Shown one piece after another: positions 34,141-46,709 of a DNA stretch of 64,000 bases. Source of the stretch: Ailanthus altissimus (lineage: Eukaryota; Streptophyta; Magnoliopsida; Sapindales; Simaroubaceae); contig CAMPEX010000001.1 in NCBI GenBank assembly GCA_946807835.1, positions 6,587,001-6,651,000 of the forward strand, read 5' to 3'. Below the pieces are notes generated by a model. It did not search any database. It had not been told where the DNA came from and saw only the letters and a list, made by a program, of their open reading frames with translations. The position numbers and the translations under genes are program-made. How positions within the stretch are numbered: position 1 is the first letter of the stretch; each line of letters begins with the position of its first letter.

Positions 34141-35872
34141 ATATTTTGCCTAATTTTGTTTGATACAAAATAATAACTATACAACATAATGCTTTTACTA
34201 GAATAAATAAATGACTTAAGAGTCCTAACAGCTACCATGTACAGGTAATCTCTATTTCCTACATGCAACTGTACTTCTCATTTTATAATTTTCTAGTATA
34301 GCTTAAAATTATGCAACACCTTGCAGATGTAAAAAGGATAGACAATATCTCATATCCCTATACTTCTATACATCACTTGCATATCAAATGTCAATTATTG
34401 GCAAACAAGTTTCTAAGAGTTTTATCTTTTCTAAGTGAAGGTTCTTTGAATAGTAACTCTTATTATTTTAAACCTCATTAATAATGAAAACACTTTCCAT
34501 TGTTAATTATTCTCTATATTTGTTTTAGATATATAAAATAAATTTCAAATGAAGCATTATACTACTTTACATCTCATGTGCATATGCTCTCACTGAAGAT
34601 CATTAGATAGGTTAGGATATATTATTTGACTTTCAAATTATTCTTAATCCTTTTCTGATAATCTTCTATCTTTTCTCAAGAGATATAATCAGAAACACCT
34701 CTTTTATTATCTATTATATATCTATATATTTTTATTAATCAAGAACAATTCTAAGATTTATAATCAAGTCTTAATATTTATCAGTACCCTATAGATTATG
34801 TGGTTAATCAAGTATGTGGTTAATATTTATCGGTACCCTATAGATTATATATCTATATAAGTTACTAATCTTATCACTATAAGATAAAATTAGAGATGTT
34901 TAGTGGAATATTTCTAATCGTTAATTAATAACACTTTAGATCATGGATATAACTTTTATACATTTTTTAATCTAGAGACGCCTTTCCACTGCTTTATATA
35001 ATTCCCTAAATCTCTCAAAAGGAAAAACGAAAGTTTGATCTTTTAAACTGTACAGCGAAAAGTGGATCCCATTGGCTTTTTACTCTAGCCACACACTTTA
35101 ACAATCTTGGCCTTTGTAAATCCAAAAGGTAGACAACTCTTATCAATTGTATCTCATACAACTCTTATTTCTGATCCTAAATACACATTATTTGCACACT
35201 TTAGCGATCTAACATAATTGTATTTCAGATTAACTTGTAAATCATCAAATATATGTTACCGATACTACCCGCACACTTTAGCGATCTAAGATAGTATTTT
35301 TGCAGATATTGGCCTCATCTCATGTTTAACTAACATAGCCCGAATCACCCTGACCAATCCCTCACACTTTAGTGATATTACAAATGACCAAAATGACCCA
35401 TCTAATACCGTATTGATAAGACGGATTATTGTATAATATTATCTCATAATATAATACTATTCAATCTGATTAAGAGAAATTTAAAAATTTTTAATTAATA
35501 TATTTTTAAATTAACAATAATAATAATAATAATTAATTTTCGCATCTCATACGAACCTAATTCATAATTAGTAAATTTATTTACGTAAGCACAACTAACC
35601 CCCACTAACAGGGTTCCTATTGTGATTAACAACGTAAACAAATAATTTGTAATTTTAATACAATAATATAACAATTATAATTGTATTAAAAATATTTCAC
35701 TTGCAAAATTTGCAAATATAAGTATTATGTTTGGAATGATCAGCGTTAAAAACTTAAGGTTCTAGTATTATACAATATAATGCTCCAAAAATATTTTTTT
35801 TTCATTTGTTTTTTGTATTTGGCCGAGCGTCAGGGTGCTGGGACTTGAGCGCCGTGGCGCTCAGGTCAGAAC
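34141..35872. other. unassigned AT-rich sequence
   Basis: About 1.7 kb between the RE2 3' LTR end and LTR L4. No ORF of note. It holds four dispersed copies of a CACACTTTA motif (35092, 35195, 35272, 35363), two of them extending to gcacactttagcgatctaa. At its right edge (35825-35866) is a short GC-rich palindromic stretch with 'gagcgccgtggcgctc'. It may be a degraded LTR, but I cannot prove that. Confidence 0.35.
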
Positions 35873-38233
35873 CTCATAATTATTATATGCAGTGGAAGCA
35901 TGTTAATAAATACACTTAATTTAATAGTTAATTACATATATCACATATATGGTCAAGTATAACTATTATACAAAATACACATGATGAACAATTGTATTAA
36001 AAATATTATGTAAAAATACTTACCTAATGAAGGTAGCTTTACAAATTCTTCAAGTCCTTCAACAATCCAAGTGAAGAGCTCACCTTGAAGTGTATGTTGA
36101 ACAATTCTAGTCTATAACGGTTTGTTGGGATTAAGGAGCTATAATGGTAGCTTAGTTTTAGAATTTCTAGCAACATGTATTCAAACTCTTTTGAATGCAA
36201 TTTTGTTTCTTAAATGAAAATGGTAAATATTTTACATACAACTCTTGTATTAATTAGAAATATTTAATATAGAACTCTTGTATAATTCTTAGAAATAATT
36301 TTCACATAATAATTATTTTGAACAACTCTTTTCTAAAATAATTATTTTTTTCTCCATTTTTATTTTGTTCATTTTAGACATCCATTGGAGAAGGAGATGA
36401 AGAGAAGTTTGTTTATTTTTTCAACACTTGAAAAAACAAAGCTTAAAATTCTATCCTTTACCTATTCTTCCTTGCCATTGCCGAATTCCTTCTCCAAAAT
36501 TGAATGAATGATTCAATTGTTTGCCAAAATCAATTTTGTTTATTCAACACTTTGATTAAACAAAAATAAGTGCTCCACCAATTTTATTGTTGGTCTCCCA
36601 CTTAAGATTAATTTAACCAAGCACTAGAATAAAGGCCACCTAAATTAATCTTTACCTAACAAATATAATTTCTTTAATTATAATGGGTAAATAAATGGCC
36701 AACGTCTAGGCCCCTCATTGTATTAAAATATAATGTCATGATATATATATATTATAATATTATCTAATAATAAAATAATAATATATAATTTAATTATTCA
36801 AAACAATTTTGAATATTTACTTTCTACCTTATTAATTTTTACTACCAAGGTTAAATAGTAAAACTAAGGTAAAATTAAATCATGGATCAAATTATGCCAT
36901 TTGTCAATATCCTATTAATTAACAACCCTTGTTAATTAATTCAATGATATACTTAATAATTAAATCTTTACAAATTTATATCCCAAGAGATCCCAAAACA
37001 ATTATTTTATTTTTTCTGAAATTTATTGGATTGAATTATTCAATCCAATCTGCTACCCTAGTGTGCAACGAGTACATTTCATATTGTGAGACTCTCTAGG
37101 TCCACACCAGATTTGTCATATGGAGCTCCTCCATACGTCCGTGAATGATGTCCTACACACACGTTACAGATATTACAAATCAACGTGTTAGACCATGCAA
37201 GTTAAGGTTATTGCATATTCGTATAATCCTTCCATCATTTATATCCTTGAAGAGTAGAGATATAGATCATCACCATCAAATCTCTATTTGCTCAACCATG
37301 AACTTAACTCCAGGTTTATATTTCATTAAACAATATCCACAAACACTTTTGTGATATTGTTTATTCCTTCAAAATATATTTTTCAAGGTTTATGCTTGTG
37401 GCCACAAAACTTTCTGAAATACAAAGCATGGTGGATCCCATATCTACGCACACCGGACTTCATGAGCATCGGACCATAACCAGCGACACCAATGGTCACA
37501 CCATGAAATGTTTCTAACATGTGTGGAACCAAAGCATGGTGGATCACTCACAAGCCAACCGTGGCGCTCAGGTCAAAGGACCACAAATACTACTCAACTC
37601 GGAAGACCTTCCATTGACGGCTTCATGAGATGTCTATTGTAGGTCCTTGTGAGTCTGTTGAATATCCAGTCCTTACTGAATACTTGTATCTCTATACGAG
37701 CTTCCTACTAAGCTCATGGTTTATTAAGACTAACCATATGGACCATCCAGATATAGACATACACTAATCTATATTAATGGGTTCCACCGATAAACCCGCA
37801 TCGATGAAATTAAATCAGGAACATTGTGTTTGAGAACATACTTGTATAATGACATTTCTTAGCACCATTTGCAACTTCTTACAGCTATGTCATTACTAAT
37901 ATATTCTCAGGTCATTGTCCTATTTCAGATAAGGCTCTAACTTTTTAGATTTCGCTAACTATATGAACATGCTAACTCTCAGCATCACTAACTCTTAGCA
38001 CTACTAACGTTTTGTACTTCTAACTATTAGCGCTGCTAACTTTTAGCACTGATCTAAACTCATTTAAACTAGATCTGAACTCTTTCAAATCATACAATGT
38101 CTGAAACGTTACAAGCATCTTATCATTTTAATTATAAATAATATTAACGATTTTATTAGAAATGATAATTGTATAAATAATATCATTATATATTTATACA
38201 TAATGGGATGGCACATAAGCACTAATCCCAATA
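35873..38233 (-). repeat. LTR L4
   Basis: Minus-strand LTR of the L family, starting TATTGGGATTAGTGC at 38233 (TG changed to TA) and following L3 to about 50 bp before the LTR end, where it is cut at 35873. It is therefore a truncated LTR and no target duplication can be shown. The 69-residue plus-strand ORF at 37145-37354 is the same antisense shadow as in L2 and L3. Confidence 0.8.
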
Positions 38234-39310
38234 CTTCATGTGTGCCTCTACAATCTATACAAAATTACAACATTGTTGACCATTAATAAAAAATAATATA
38301 TATGTGTATGTGTATGTGTGAAAGTGGCTATATAGTGTAAAAACATACCAAATCTTTATTTTTTTCTAAAAAGAATCTCTTCAACATCTTTGAACAGTAT
38401 AGTGCTCATGTGTGCTAATTTAGTAAGCACAAAAAATGGTCACCATCAAGATGTACAAATAGCAAACCAAAGACCAGAATTACCTTATAGATCTAAACTT
38501 GTGACAAAAAAAATAACAATTTAGCATCAATAAAGGTAATTCTAATACTTTCTCCACATTTCAATATAATGAATCGATAAATTTACTTACCAAAAATTCA
38601 GGTGTAAAACCATATGCATTATACTAGTCATTCTTTGCACATGCCTCCACTTTTCTTATCTTTTTACTTTTTCATCATGAATGTGCTTAAGGAGTCATTT
38701 AGTACAACCTATGCAATTGTGCCCTATAGGTACTGATTAAACTCATCCAAGTCATCTATAAGACTAAGTACAAAATCGTAGCTCTCTTTACAATCGTCCT
38801 GCAACACCAAAAACACTTTCATCTTTTTCTTCACTCAAATCTTTCATGTCGAACCAACCATCTAACTCCTTATAGTTCTAAAACTTTCTATTTCTAAAAT
38901 ATTTTTTTCACAATTTATTTTTAAGTTTTCTTTTCAACTCTCTAACTGAGGATGATCTCCCATCTTCAAACTCGTAATTAAAAAAAATTAAAATGAGAGA
39001 ATATAATATGTTTATTACACATCAAAAACTACAATTATTCATATAATATTTTAGTATGAACCAACTATAATTCTTCATATAATGTTTTGGTATGAACTTG
39101 TCTTAAAAATACCTCATGCACTAATATACTTGAAAATCAGATATCTTGCATATCTAAAAAATGACCCAACATGTTGCCCTATATAATTCTCTCTATGTTA
39201 GTATCTATTTATGTCTTATAAGGTCTATAGCCCACATTTGCGAGTAAGAAATCACTGATGCTAGGCAGAACTTATTTTCTAGAACTATAAATGTTTTGAA
39301 CAAATTTTGC
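38234..39310 (-). pseudogene. possible N-terminal (DUF1985-like) part of a Ulp1-type transposon gene
   Basis: On the minus strand the residues 'DDLDEFNQYL' followed, after a stop, by 'GTIA' and 'LNDSLSTFMMKK' (about 38770-38660) resemble the 'F..YPWG..AY..T..SL' block of plant DUF1985/Ulp1 transposon proteins. The rest, up to a 'FEDGRSSSVRELKRK' stretch near 38950, is too decayed to place. In the pre-inversion order this strand is collinear with the Ulp1 domain now at 24.2 kb, so both may come from one gene. Low confidence. Confidence 0.3.
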
Positions 39311-39905
39311 TCCCCTAAAATAAAATAAATTAATTAGAAAAAATAAAAAATTAATCAATTTTTTTATTCAATAAAAAATGATAAAAACTAAAATTAATCA
39401 AAAATTAATCAAAAGAACTAATTAAACAAAATATTATTTAATAATTATTCAAGATTCTCTTAAGCTAAATAAACACAAGAAAAATCAAATTTTAGATGTT
39501 TATAAACAAAAAATTTATTTATTAATTATTTCATTAATTAATTAAAACTTTAATATTAATAAATTAATTCTATTAATTAAATAAAATAATTTAGAAAATT
39601 TATTATGTATTAAATTAATTTTAGTTTTGTTAAATTGAAAACATTTATTAAAATAATTAATTATATTTAATTACTATTATATAATATTTAAAAATTATTT
39701 ATTAACTATTTCATTAATTAATACTTTATTATTAATAATCTAATTCTATTAATTAATTAAAAACTATATTAAATAATTAATAATTTATTAAATATTCTAT
39801 GTTTTGTTAAATTAAACACAAATTTATTGTTTTATTAATTCTATTTAATAATTATTAACTAAATTAATTATATTTAATTTAAATTAAATTAAATAACTTA
39901 AACAA
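39311..39905. other. extremely AT-rich block
   Basis: About 600 bp of nearly pure A/T with many 'attaattaatt' and 'aaataatta' strings, able to form short hairpins. No gene, LTR end or TIR recognised. It ends abruptly at a GC-richer segment (39906-39975, 'ggtggcgccatgtg'). Confidence 0.5.
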
Positions 39906-40598
39906 AATAAAATGGCACACGCTAGGTGGCGCCATGTGATTGGCGCATGCACACCCCTACATTTTCACACGGTGCACAAATGCTATGCGAAAAGTAAGGC
40001 CACCGCACATGGCATCCAAAAGTAGCATTTTTTGCAGCTATGTATGTCGTGGGCTAACTTCATAATGTGAAGATGTATCATAATGAATGAATTTTTGCAA
40101 CAACTTAAACAAAATAGAAAAAATGTGAGCTTGTGCTTTAGTGAATGGATATAATTTGAAAAGGGCAAAGATCATTTTTGCCTTTAACTTATGGCCTAAA
40201 AGAAACTTTTACCACATTGAAAATTTTAATACTTAATTTGGCCTTATTTTGTTATATTTGGCCACCAGTTTGGATGATAGAAAGGTAAAATAGTAATCTA
40301 CCCAAACAAATAATATGTAAAAACTCAGTTATCTATAGGGTAAACTAGTAATTGTATGTTTAGAGCACTATTTACGTCCAAACTAACGGAAAACTTAGAG
40401 GGATTGGGGCAAAATTGGGTATTAAAAATTTATGGGGGTAAAAGTGTCTTTTAAGTTGTATGTTTAAGGTACATATGACTTTTGCCCATATAAAAAAATA
40501 TTATAAACTTTATATGTATTGTAAATAATAACTTCTTGATAATAATTTAATAATAAATAATACTATATGTAATGTACACGCAAAAATTTGTAATATAA
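39906..40598 (-). repeat. fragment of an LTR C copy, interrupted by a MITE and by B2
   Basis: From about 40030 the sequence ('gcagctatgtatgtcgtgggctaac', 'gtgaatggatataat', 'gtaaataataacttctt') matches 43610-43857 of LTR C. It continues after B2 at 43380-43457 ('actgagtaattaataaactt', compare 43877). It is thus a second, partial LTR C lying side by side with the next one, which begins at 43458. Sequence 39906-40030 is unassigned. Confidence 0.6.
40163..40487. mobile_element. MITE, 325 bp
   Basis: Terminal inverted repeats: left end GGGCAAAGATCATTTTTGCC, right end (inverted) GGGCAAAAGTCATATGTACC. It is non-coding. The sister LTR C copy has no insertion at the same place (43741-43765, 'gtggatataattttaaaatatt'), so this is a real insertion. 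The target duplication is obscured by A-runs, and the superfamily is therefore uncertain. Confidence 0.8.
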
Positions 40599-43379
40599 TG
40601 ACAGGACCCGACCCGAGACCCTCTACTATAGATCCCAGCGGCCCTACCGGACACCCCGACAAAAGTTCCTCTGAACCTAACTGGGTAAGTTGAGAAATTC
40701 CGCGAGGCGAACTCCTTTTTAATTCTTGTTACTACTAAGAAGGTCTAGTAATATACATGAAAACGACATCTTAATTTTAAAACAAACGGACAGAGTTTCC
40801 CCTGTTTTTCGGAAAATTCATAAGAAACCTGCAAAGAAATTTTACTTCTATTTCCAATACATCTCAATTCTACCAATTCGGACCTCCGGTTCTATCCAAA
40901 TCAAATCCAACACAACTCAATTATTCATTTGAATCACAAATAAGCGTAATCATAGAAGTAAAAAGAACGATCATCATAAAATTGAAATCTCTTCTTCTCG
41001 GTTCAAAACATACATCTAAATATACATGCCTACAACTATTATGCATAAAGTACAGGGTGCTATTTAGCAAATTTACATGTACAAAAAATGATCTTCGGAT
41101 TCGGCCCACTACTCGGTAATAGGAGAATCAGGAGATTGAGTACCGAGACCTGCACCTGGGAAAGGGGTTCAGAAAACATAAAACACAAAATGGGTGAGCT
41201 AAAGGAGCTCAGTGAGTGCAAATAAAATTTCAATAAAATAACATCATGTATAGATAGCAAATTCTAAAGTTCATGCAGAAATCATGCTTCTAACACTGAT
41301 GTAAAATTGTAAAACGGTTTCTAACATCATATGCTATTGAAATCTTGCCGAGCGGGTTTTATCTACATCTTTGGAAAACTATATTCAGAATCTGTATAAC
41401 ATAATAACAGTTGTGTGCATATAAATGCATAAATGCTATTGGTAAATTGAAAACTAGTAAAATCCTCGCTCGGTCATTTTCTTTCTAAACTGTACCAATG
41501 GTAACCCTAAAGCTCTATACCCACGCAGCGACTCAACTAGCACCGCACATGTGAGTAGGTCACGGGGCACCTCAACTAGCAGCACCCACAGTGACATCTC
41601 AAGACATCTCACTGGCTATGCAGTGGAATCCTACATCACATGCATATAACGAGACAATACCCCGTACACATAGAGCGACTCACATGACTCGACATCCTGA
41701 CTTCCCAAAGTTAGTGACACACCCCCAAGACCTGCCCATGTGCACGGGATATACCGGCCGGGTCTAATACACTCACCACCACTATAATCTGAAGGTACCA
41801 ATGGCCTTAAAAACGAATGCAGAAATTTTAAAACTGTTTCTCAATTCGAACATGTAACGGCATGTCTATGAATATATATCAAAATCATAAAATCATGGTT
41901 ATGCATTGAAAGCTCATAAAACATGCATATTCATTATGCGAAAACATAATAAAAGCAAAGTAAAAGAAATGGCAGATTTTCACTCACAACCGCTCCGCAC
42001 TCAATTTCGCTCCCAATTTCTGCTCCTGTTAACGCTCTCGGTTATCTTGACCTACGCGCCACAAATGACATTTAGAACTAAATTGAATGCTAGAATCTCA
42101 TTTAACTACTAAATGCCCTCATCGTCATACAAAGCCCGGATGCATACTACTTCCCGATTTTAGTTACAGAGCTATAATTGAAAATAACTCACCATCTGGC
42201 GCCCTGAAAATTATTGAACACCTTATAACTTGGTTGGACATAATTGCCCTTCACCTTTCCAACATGGACAACTATGTCTCATTTTCTTCATTTTTAATTT
42301 TTCCATCAACCATATACATTTAATTTACAATATGCACCATTTACACACAACAATTCAATCAAAACACCACTCAATTCCTAACTTCCCTAAAGTGGCAGAA
42401 TGTCACCCTAGGTTCCAACACATTCCTTTTCTCAATTTCTTGTTCCAATTACAACAAAATCATGCCAATTTCATTCTAAAGCCCTAATTACAACCAATTG
42501 AAATCTCTACAACAAAATCACCAAAAACCCTAATTCTCACCTTGCCAATTTCTTCAAATTGATGACTCCTTCAAGCTCCAAACTAGAACTCAACTCAATC
42601 TAAGCCAAGAATACACATAAGAATGTCAATTGGAGCATTCTTGAAAGTTCACTTATCAAACTCATAAAACAATGCTTTTCTTACCTCTTTTTCTTGAATT
42701 TTTACTAATTGAGGCTTCAATTGAGCTTAAGGATTCATATGTAACCTTATTTTAGCTTGATTACACATGAAAAATCATGAAAAAAAAACTTGAATAGTTA
42801 TTGTAGCAGCACCCCCCTTTGAAGCTCGAATTTCTTTCTTTTTTTGGCTAAGTGTTGGTTTTGATCTCTCTTCAAATTTCTACACACTTCTAACATATAT
42901 ATAGTGCTCCCTCAATTGACCATTTTGCCCTTCAACTTACTTAAAAATTCTAATTTGCCATTAGTTAAAAACTAATTATGTAATTAGTTCATTTGTAACT
43001 ATCTAGTTAGAATAGTTCAAAGAACTAACTAGAACTTCCAACTTGGCAATCCATGAGATTTCTTCTAATTGGTCCATTCTCTAATATATGGATTATGTTT
43101 CTCAACAAAGGCTTGTTCCATTCATAACCCTTAAATGGAAATTCATGTAGTAAATTAGGATTTCCTTTTCTAAGCCAATAGAGAAAAATTCCAAAATTAT
43201 TTTAGGGTCGTCCGGCGCACCGATCGAGTGTGAAATTATCAAATTAGGTCTAATATCTCTCACGTGCACTATAAAGGGAATATTTCTAATAGGATTAAAA
43301 TCGAGTAACCCTACGGTGTCTTATTTGTTCTATACCAAAATCTAGGCACCAATACTACTAATAGGGATTGGATATTCCA
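40599..43379 (-). repeat. solo LTR B2 (chromovirus-type)
   Basis: 2781-bp minus-strand LTR with ends TGGAATATCCAATCCC and GGTCGGGTCCTGTCA, flanked by a perfect duplication TATAA (40594-40598 and 43380-43384). The empty site survives in the neighbouring LTR C copy (43853-43857). It is the twin of B1 and related to B3. Open frames in it (40726, 41906, 42087, 42230) have counterparts in B1 and B3 and are not genes. Confidence 0.93.
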
Positions 43380-43457
43380 TATAAAATAATTATAACACTG
43401 CATACTGAGTAATTAATAAACTTGTACTAAAAAATAAGTTGTTAAAAAATCTATGCT

Positions 43458-44497
43458 TGACAGGACCAGACTTGATCCCTCATTGGAAGTTGAGGTGGAT
43501 CCTGTAATAACATGAGACTAATATGGTTTGTACTCACCACATCTGATATAACAAGACTCTGTGCCTCAACAAAAATATATACAAGTATATAAATACACAA
43601 GACATAGCAACTCATGTAGCTATGTATATTGTGGGTCAACCTCAAAATGTGAAAACTATATCACAGTGCTTGAATTCCTATGATAACCCGGGAAAATATG
43701 TAAATAAAAATAGGAAAAAAATGTGCTTATGGCTCAGTGAGTGGATATAATTTTAAAATATTATATACTTTTTAAGTATTATAAATAATAACTTCTTAAT
43801 AATAATTTAATAATAAATAAAACTATATTAACATACACATATAAATTTGTAATATAAAATAATCATGAAACTGTGTACTGAGTAATCAATAAACTTATAC
43901 TGAAAATATAAGCTGTTATAAAATTTGTGATAAAACAGAAAATCTTATCATAATACTAAAAATTTGAATTTTAGAAGTGTAAACTATTATGAATTCAGTG
44001 CTAAAACTGATTACACACAACATAATACTGAGAATAAATATATACTATATATATACTGAAAACAACACTAAACTTGAACCTAGGGAAAAACTGGTCTAAT
44101 TTGGCAAAGTAATTCACGCACAAGCAGAGTAAGGGATCTGAGCTGGTCTAACTTGGTGGAATGCTGCATCGATTAGGTAGAGCAAACTAAGCTGGTCTAT
44201 CACATGCGCAAAATAACTACACTAAAGGGAAGGGTACGCATACGATGGTTCAAAAATAACTATTATTTAATATCGTGGAAGCATAATTATTCTAAAATAA
44301 ATATTTTTTTCCTGAATGTAATTATATGCTATACTATACTAAATTCTAAACATTTCTGAATATATTAATTAGCATAAATATTTATCTGTCTAAAAATAAA
44401 TAATAAATAAAATAAATCTGATAACGTGTAATCAAACCATAAACTACTATACTAAAAATAATATAGATATAGTTATCTACTATCAAAACTATGTTAA
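43458..44497 (-). repeat. LTR C, part interrupted by RE3 (continues at 51921)
   Basis: Minus strand, LTR end GGTCCTGTCA at 43458. On the minus strand 'ACTCACTGAGCCATAAGCAC' (near 43718-43742) is the Tekay/Del U5-like motif also present in LTR B. RE3 was inserted after 44497; the LTR resumes at 51921 and runs to about 52500. It probably belongs to the pol remnant that follows on the same strand. Confidence 0.6.
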
Positions 44498-45988
44498 TGA
44501 TGAGCACAATAAAATGCATATGTTTTAAAAAATCCGGTTACCATTTAATATCAGTAATTTTTGTATTTTTATATTTTTAAGCTTGAAATAAAGCGTTGTC
44601 CTTAAATTATGATTAATAAATTCTATTTGCACAGGTTTAGTAAAATAGACATAACTCTCAACGTAGAAATCAAAAGGAAGAAATTTGTGAACCTGGAGTA
44701 ACATAACTATACAAACTTGAAGAACAGTTAAAAAGCCAAATCTAACATTTTATAGGGAAAAATTAGGATACAACAGAACTGGATTATAACTTCTGCTTAG
44801 ATTGACTCACTTCACGTATTTAGATCGTATTTGATAAAATATGTATCCAGATAGTATGATTCTTGATACTGAGAAATACTGACTCAATTATCTACAACTA
44901 TTAAGTTGATAGCAAAGTCCAAAGTAGCCGTTATCATAGACCAAATTGTATTGAAAATTGATAAGAGGGTTGTTAGTAAAAATCTGATGTATCTTTGTAT
45001 TTTGTCCATATCTCATTGGATACTCATCCCAATTGCATAAACTGGAGGCTATGGAAAGCAGAGACAAAATACCACAACTTTTAGAGCAACCAAATGAGCT
45101 ACATCGATCATTTATATTTTTAAAAAAGTGTGGCAATTAGGTGAAGAAGTGGGTGGCCTAAATTATTGAAGATTGAAGTCACACTAAACATGTTCCCATC
45201 CATTATCTATATAAGGGCCCCCTTAGGAGTATAATCTACTTTTTTTTTCATGCTTTAAAATTCTCTCAAATACTTTCCCTTAATATTCATAAGAATGAAT
45301 TATAAGCTAAGCGAAAGTTCTTGGCAAGGTTAGAGATGAACTTCTATGTATAATAAATCTACTTCTAGACTTTGATTCTTTGTTAAAAGCTATAATGTTG
45401 TAAGTTTGTTTGTATCTAAACTCTTATCTATTACCTTTTTATAATCCAGAGGTTAATATTCTCATGTTTCATATATTTTTAGTCATGCTTTTTTTATGTG
45501 ATTCGTGTGTCGAATTATAATTGTTACTGGTTACATCATTTTACAAGTTATTCTTTTACTGCAATATTTTCAAAATGATATGTTGTCGATCTTAGATAAC
45601 TTGTATAGATGAACATGGTTTGTGATAATGTTTAAAAGAGTTTAGTCACGTCAAATATATTTATTATTAAATGTGTCATATTATACATATCTTCCAATTA
45701 ATTGTTTGGGATGTAAAACTTTCAATTGAGTTGTAAATATTTAATCAAAGTATAGAATAGATTTACGAAGCATATAAGTGACTCTCAAAGCCTTACTCAC
45801 ATCATTATAATTTTCTTCTTTAATTCACTTTTAATTTTACCTTCTCTAAATCAATCTTACATTCAATCTTCTACTTGATTACTATTTTAATATTTTTATT
45901 TCGTTAACCTATTTTCCTGAAAGTTTCTTTGTATGATCAATACCTCAATCTATACTGTAATAACCGCATTATATTTTGAACGTAAACA
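44498..45988 (+). repeat. RE3 5' LTR
   Basis: 1491 bp. A TATA box ctatataagg lies at about 45207-45216. It aligns with the RE2 LTRs. Its last 706 bp (45283-45988) match the whole of the shortened 3' LTR. The minus-strand ORF at 44888-45136 is a shadow. Confidence 0.88.
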
Positions 45989-45992
45989 AAAT

Positions 45993-46010
45993 TTGGCACC
46001 ATTGCCGAAG
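45993..46010 (+). other. RE3 primer-binding site, tRNA-Asp type (degraded)
   Basis: TTGGCACCATTGCCGAAGA follows the LTR end by four bases and matches the tRNA-Asp 3' complement with a few changes. Confidence 0.75.
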
Positions 46011-46449
46011 ATGCACCTTAGGCAAAAATAGGTTGTGTCTATTAATACTAAAGTGGTAATTTTGTACATTTACTTTTCTTTGTAAAATTTTAGTTCTTAA
46101 ATTTATTTTTATTGTTGTAATTTATTTTATTGTTCATGATTGGTCCTATCACCTAACTTATTTTGTTATTTTCTTATATTTTTATTTAATTTTGCATGGT
46201 TGTAATTTATTTTATAATTCATGACTATTCATCGCCTCAGCAAAATACTGTAGTAAAATCATTGTTCACAAATATTGTAGCATTTTATGTTTTGCCTTGT
46301 TTTCCTTAAATTTTCATCTCCAATTGCTCAATTGACTCCAAACTTATAAAATAATAATAAAACATATAAAAAGTCTAATATTTTTATTAAAATTAGTAAT
46401 TAATCAAGTTAGGGGAGAGAAAATAATATATATAATTTACTCTTATCAC
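46011..46449 (+). other. RE3 leader; gag, protease and RT deleted
   Basis: AT-rich sequence with copies of the 'atgg.tgtaatttatttta' and 'ttcatgattggt' units that also make up the RE2 leader. It passes straight into RNase H, so 3-4 kb of coding sequence are missing. Confidence 0.6.
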
Positions 46450-46709
46450 TATACTGTATGAGCAGTTTTTGGGCAACGAATGGAGGAAAAATCCTTTGTT
46501 ACTTATTATGCTAGTATGACTTTGAATAGTGCTCAAATGAATTACTCTACTGCTGAAAAAGAACTATTAGCTATTGTTTTTGCCTTAGACAAATTTTGTT
46601 CTTATTTAATTGGTTCACCTATTATTATTTTTACTGACCACACACAGTTCTTAAGTACCTTATTTCTAAGAAAATTGCTATAGTCCATCTAATTGGGTGA
46701 ATCCTTCTT
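46450..46709 (+). pseudogene. RE3 RNase H domain
   Basis: 'AVFGQRMEEKSFVTYYAS', 'NSAQMNYSTAEKELLAIVFAL' and 'IFTDHTQF' correspond to the RE2 RNase H (15854-16120, minus). The Glu and the second Asp of the active site are kept; the first Asp lies in the lost start. The frame breaks after 46683. Confidence 0.85.

Noticed and set aside
39311..39905. AT-rich block as a replication origin, matrix attachment region or satellite
   Set aside because: No period, no repeated unit and no associated element; composition alone is not enough.
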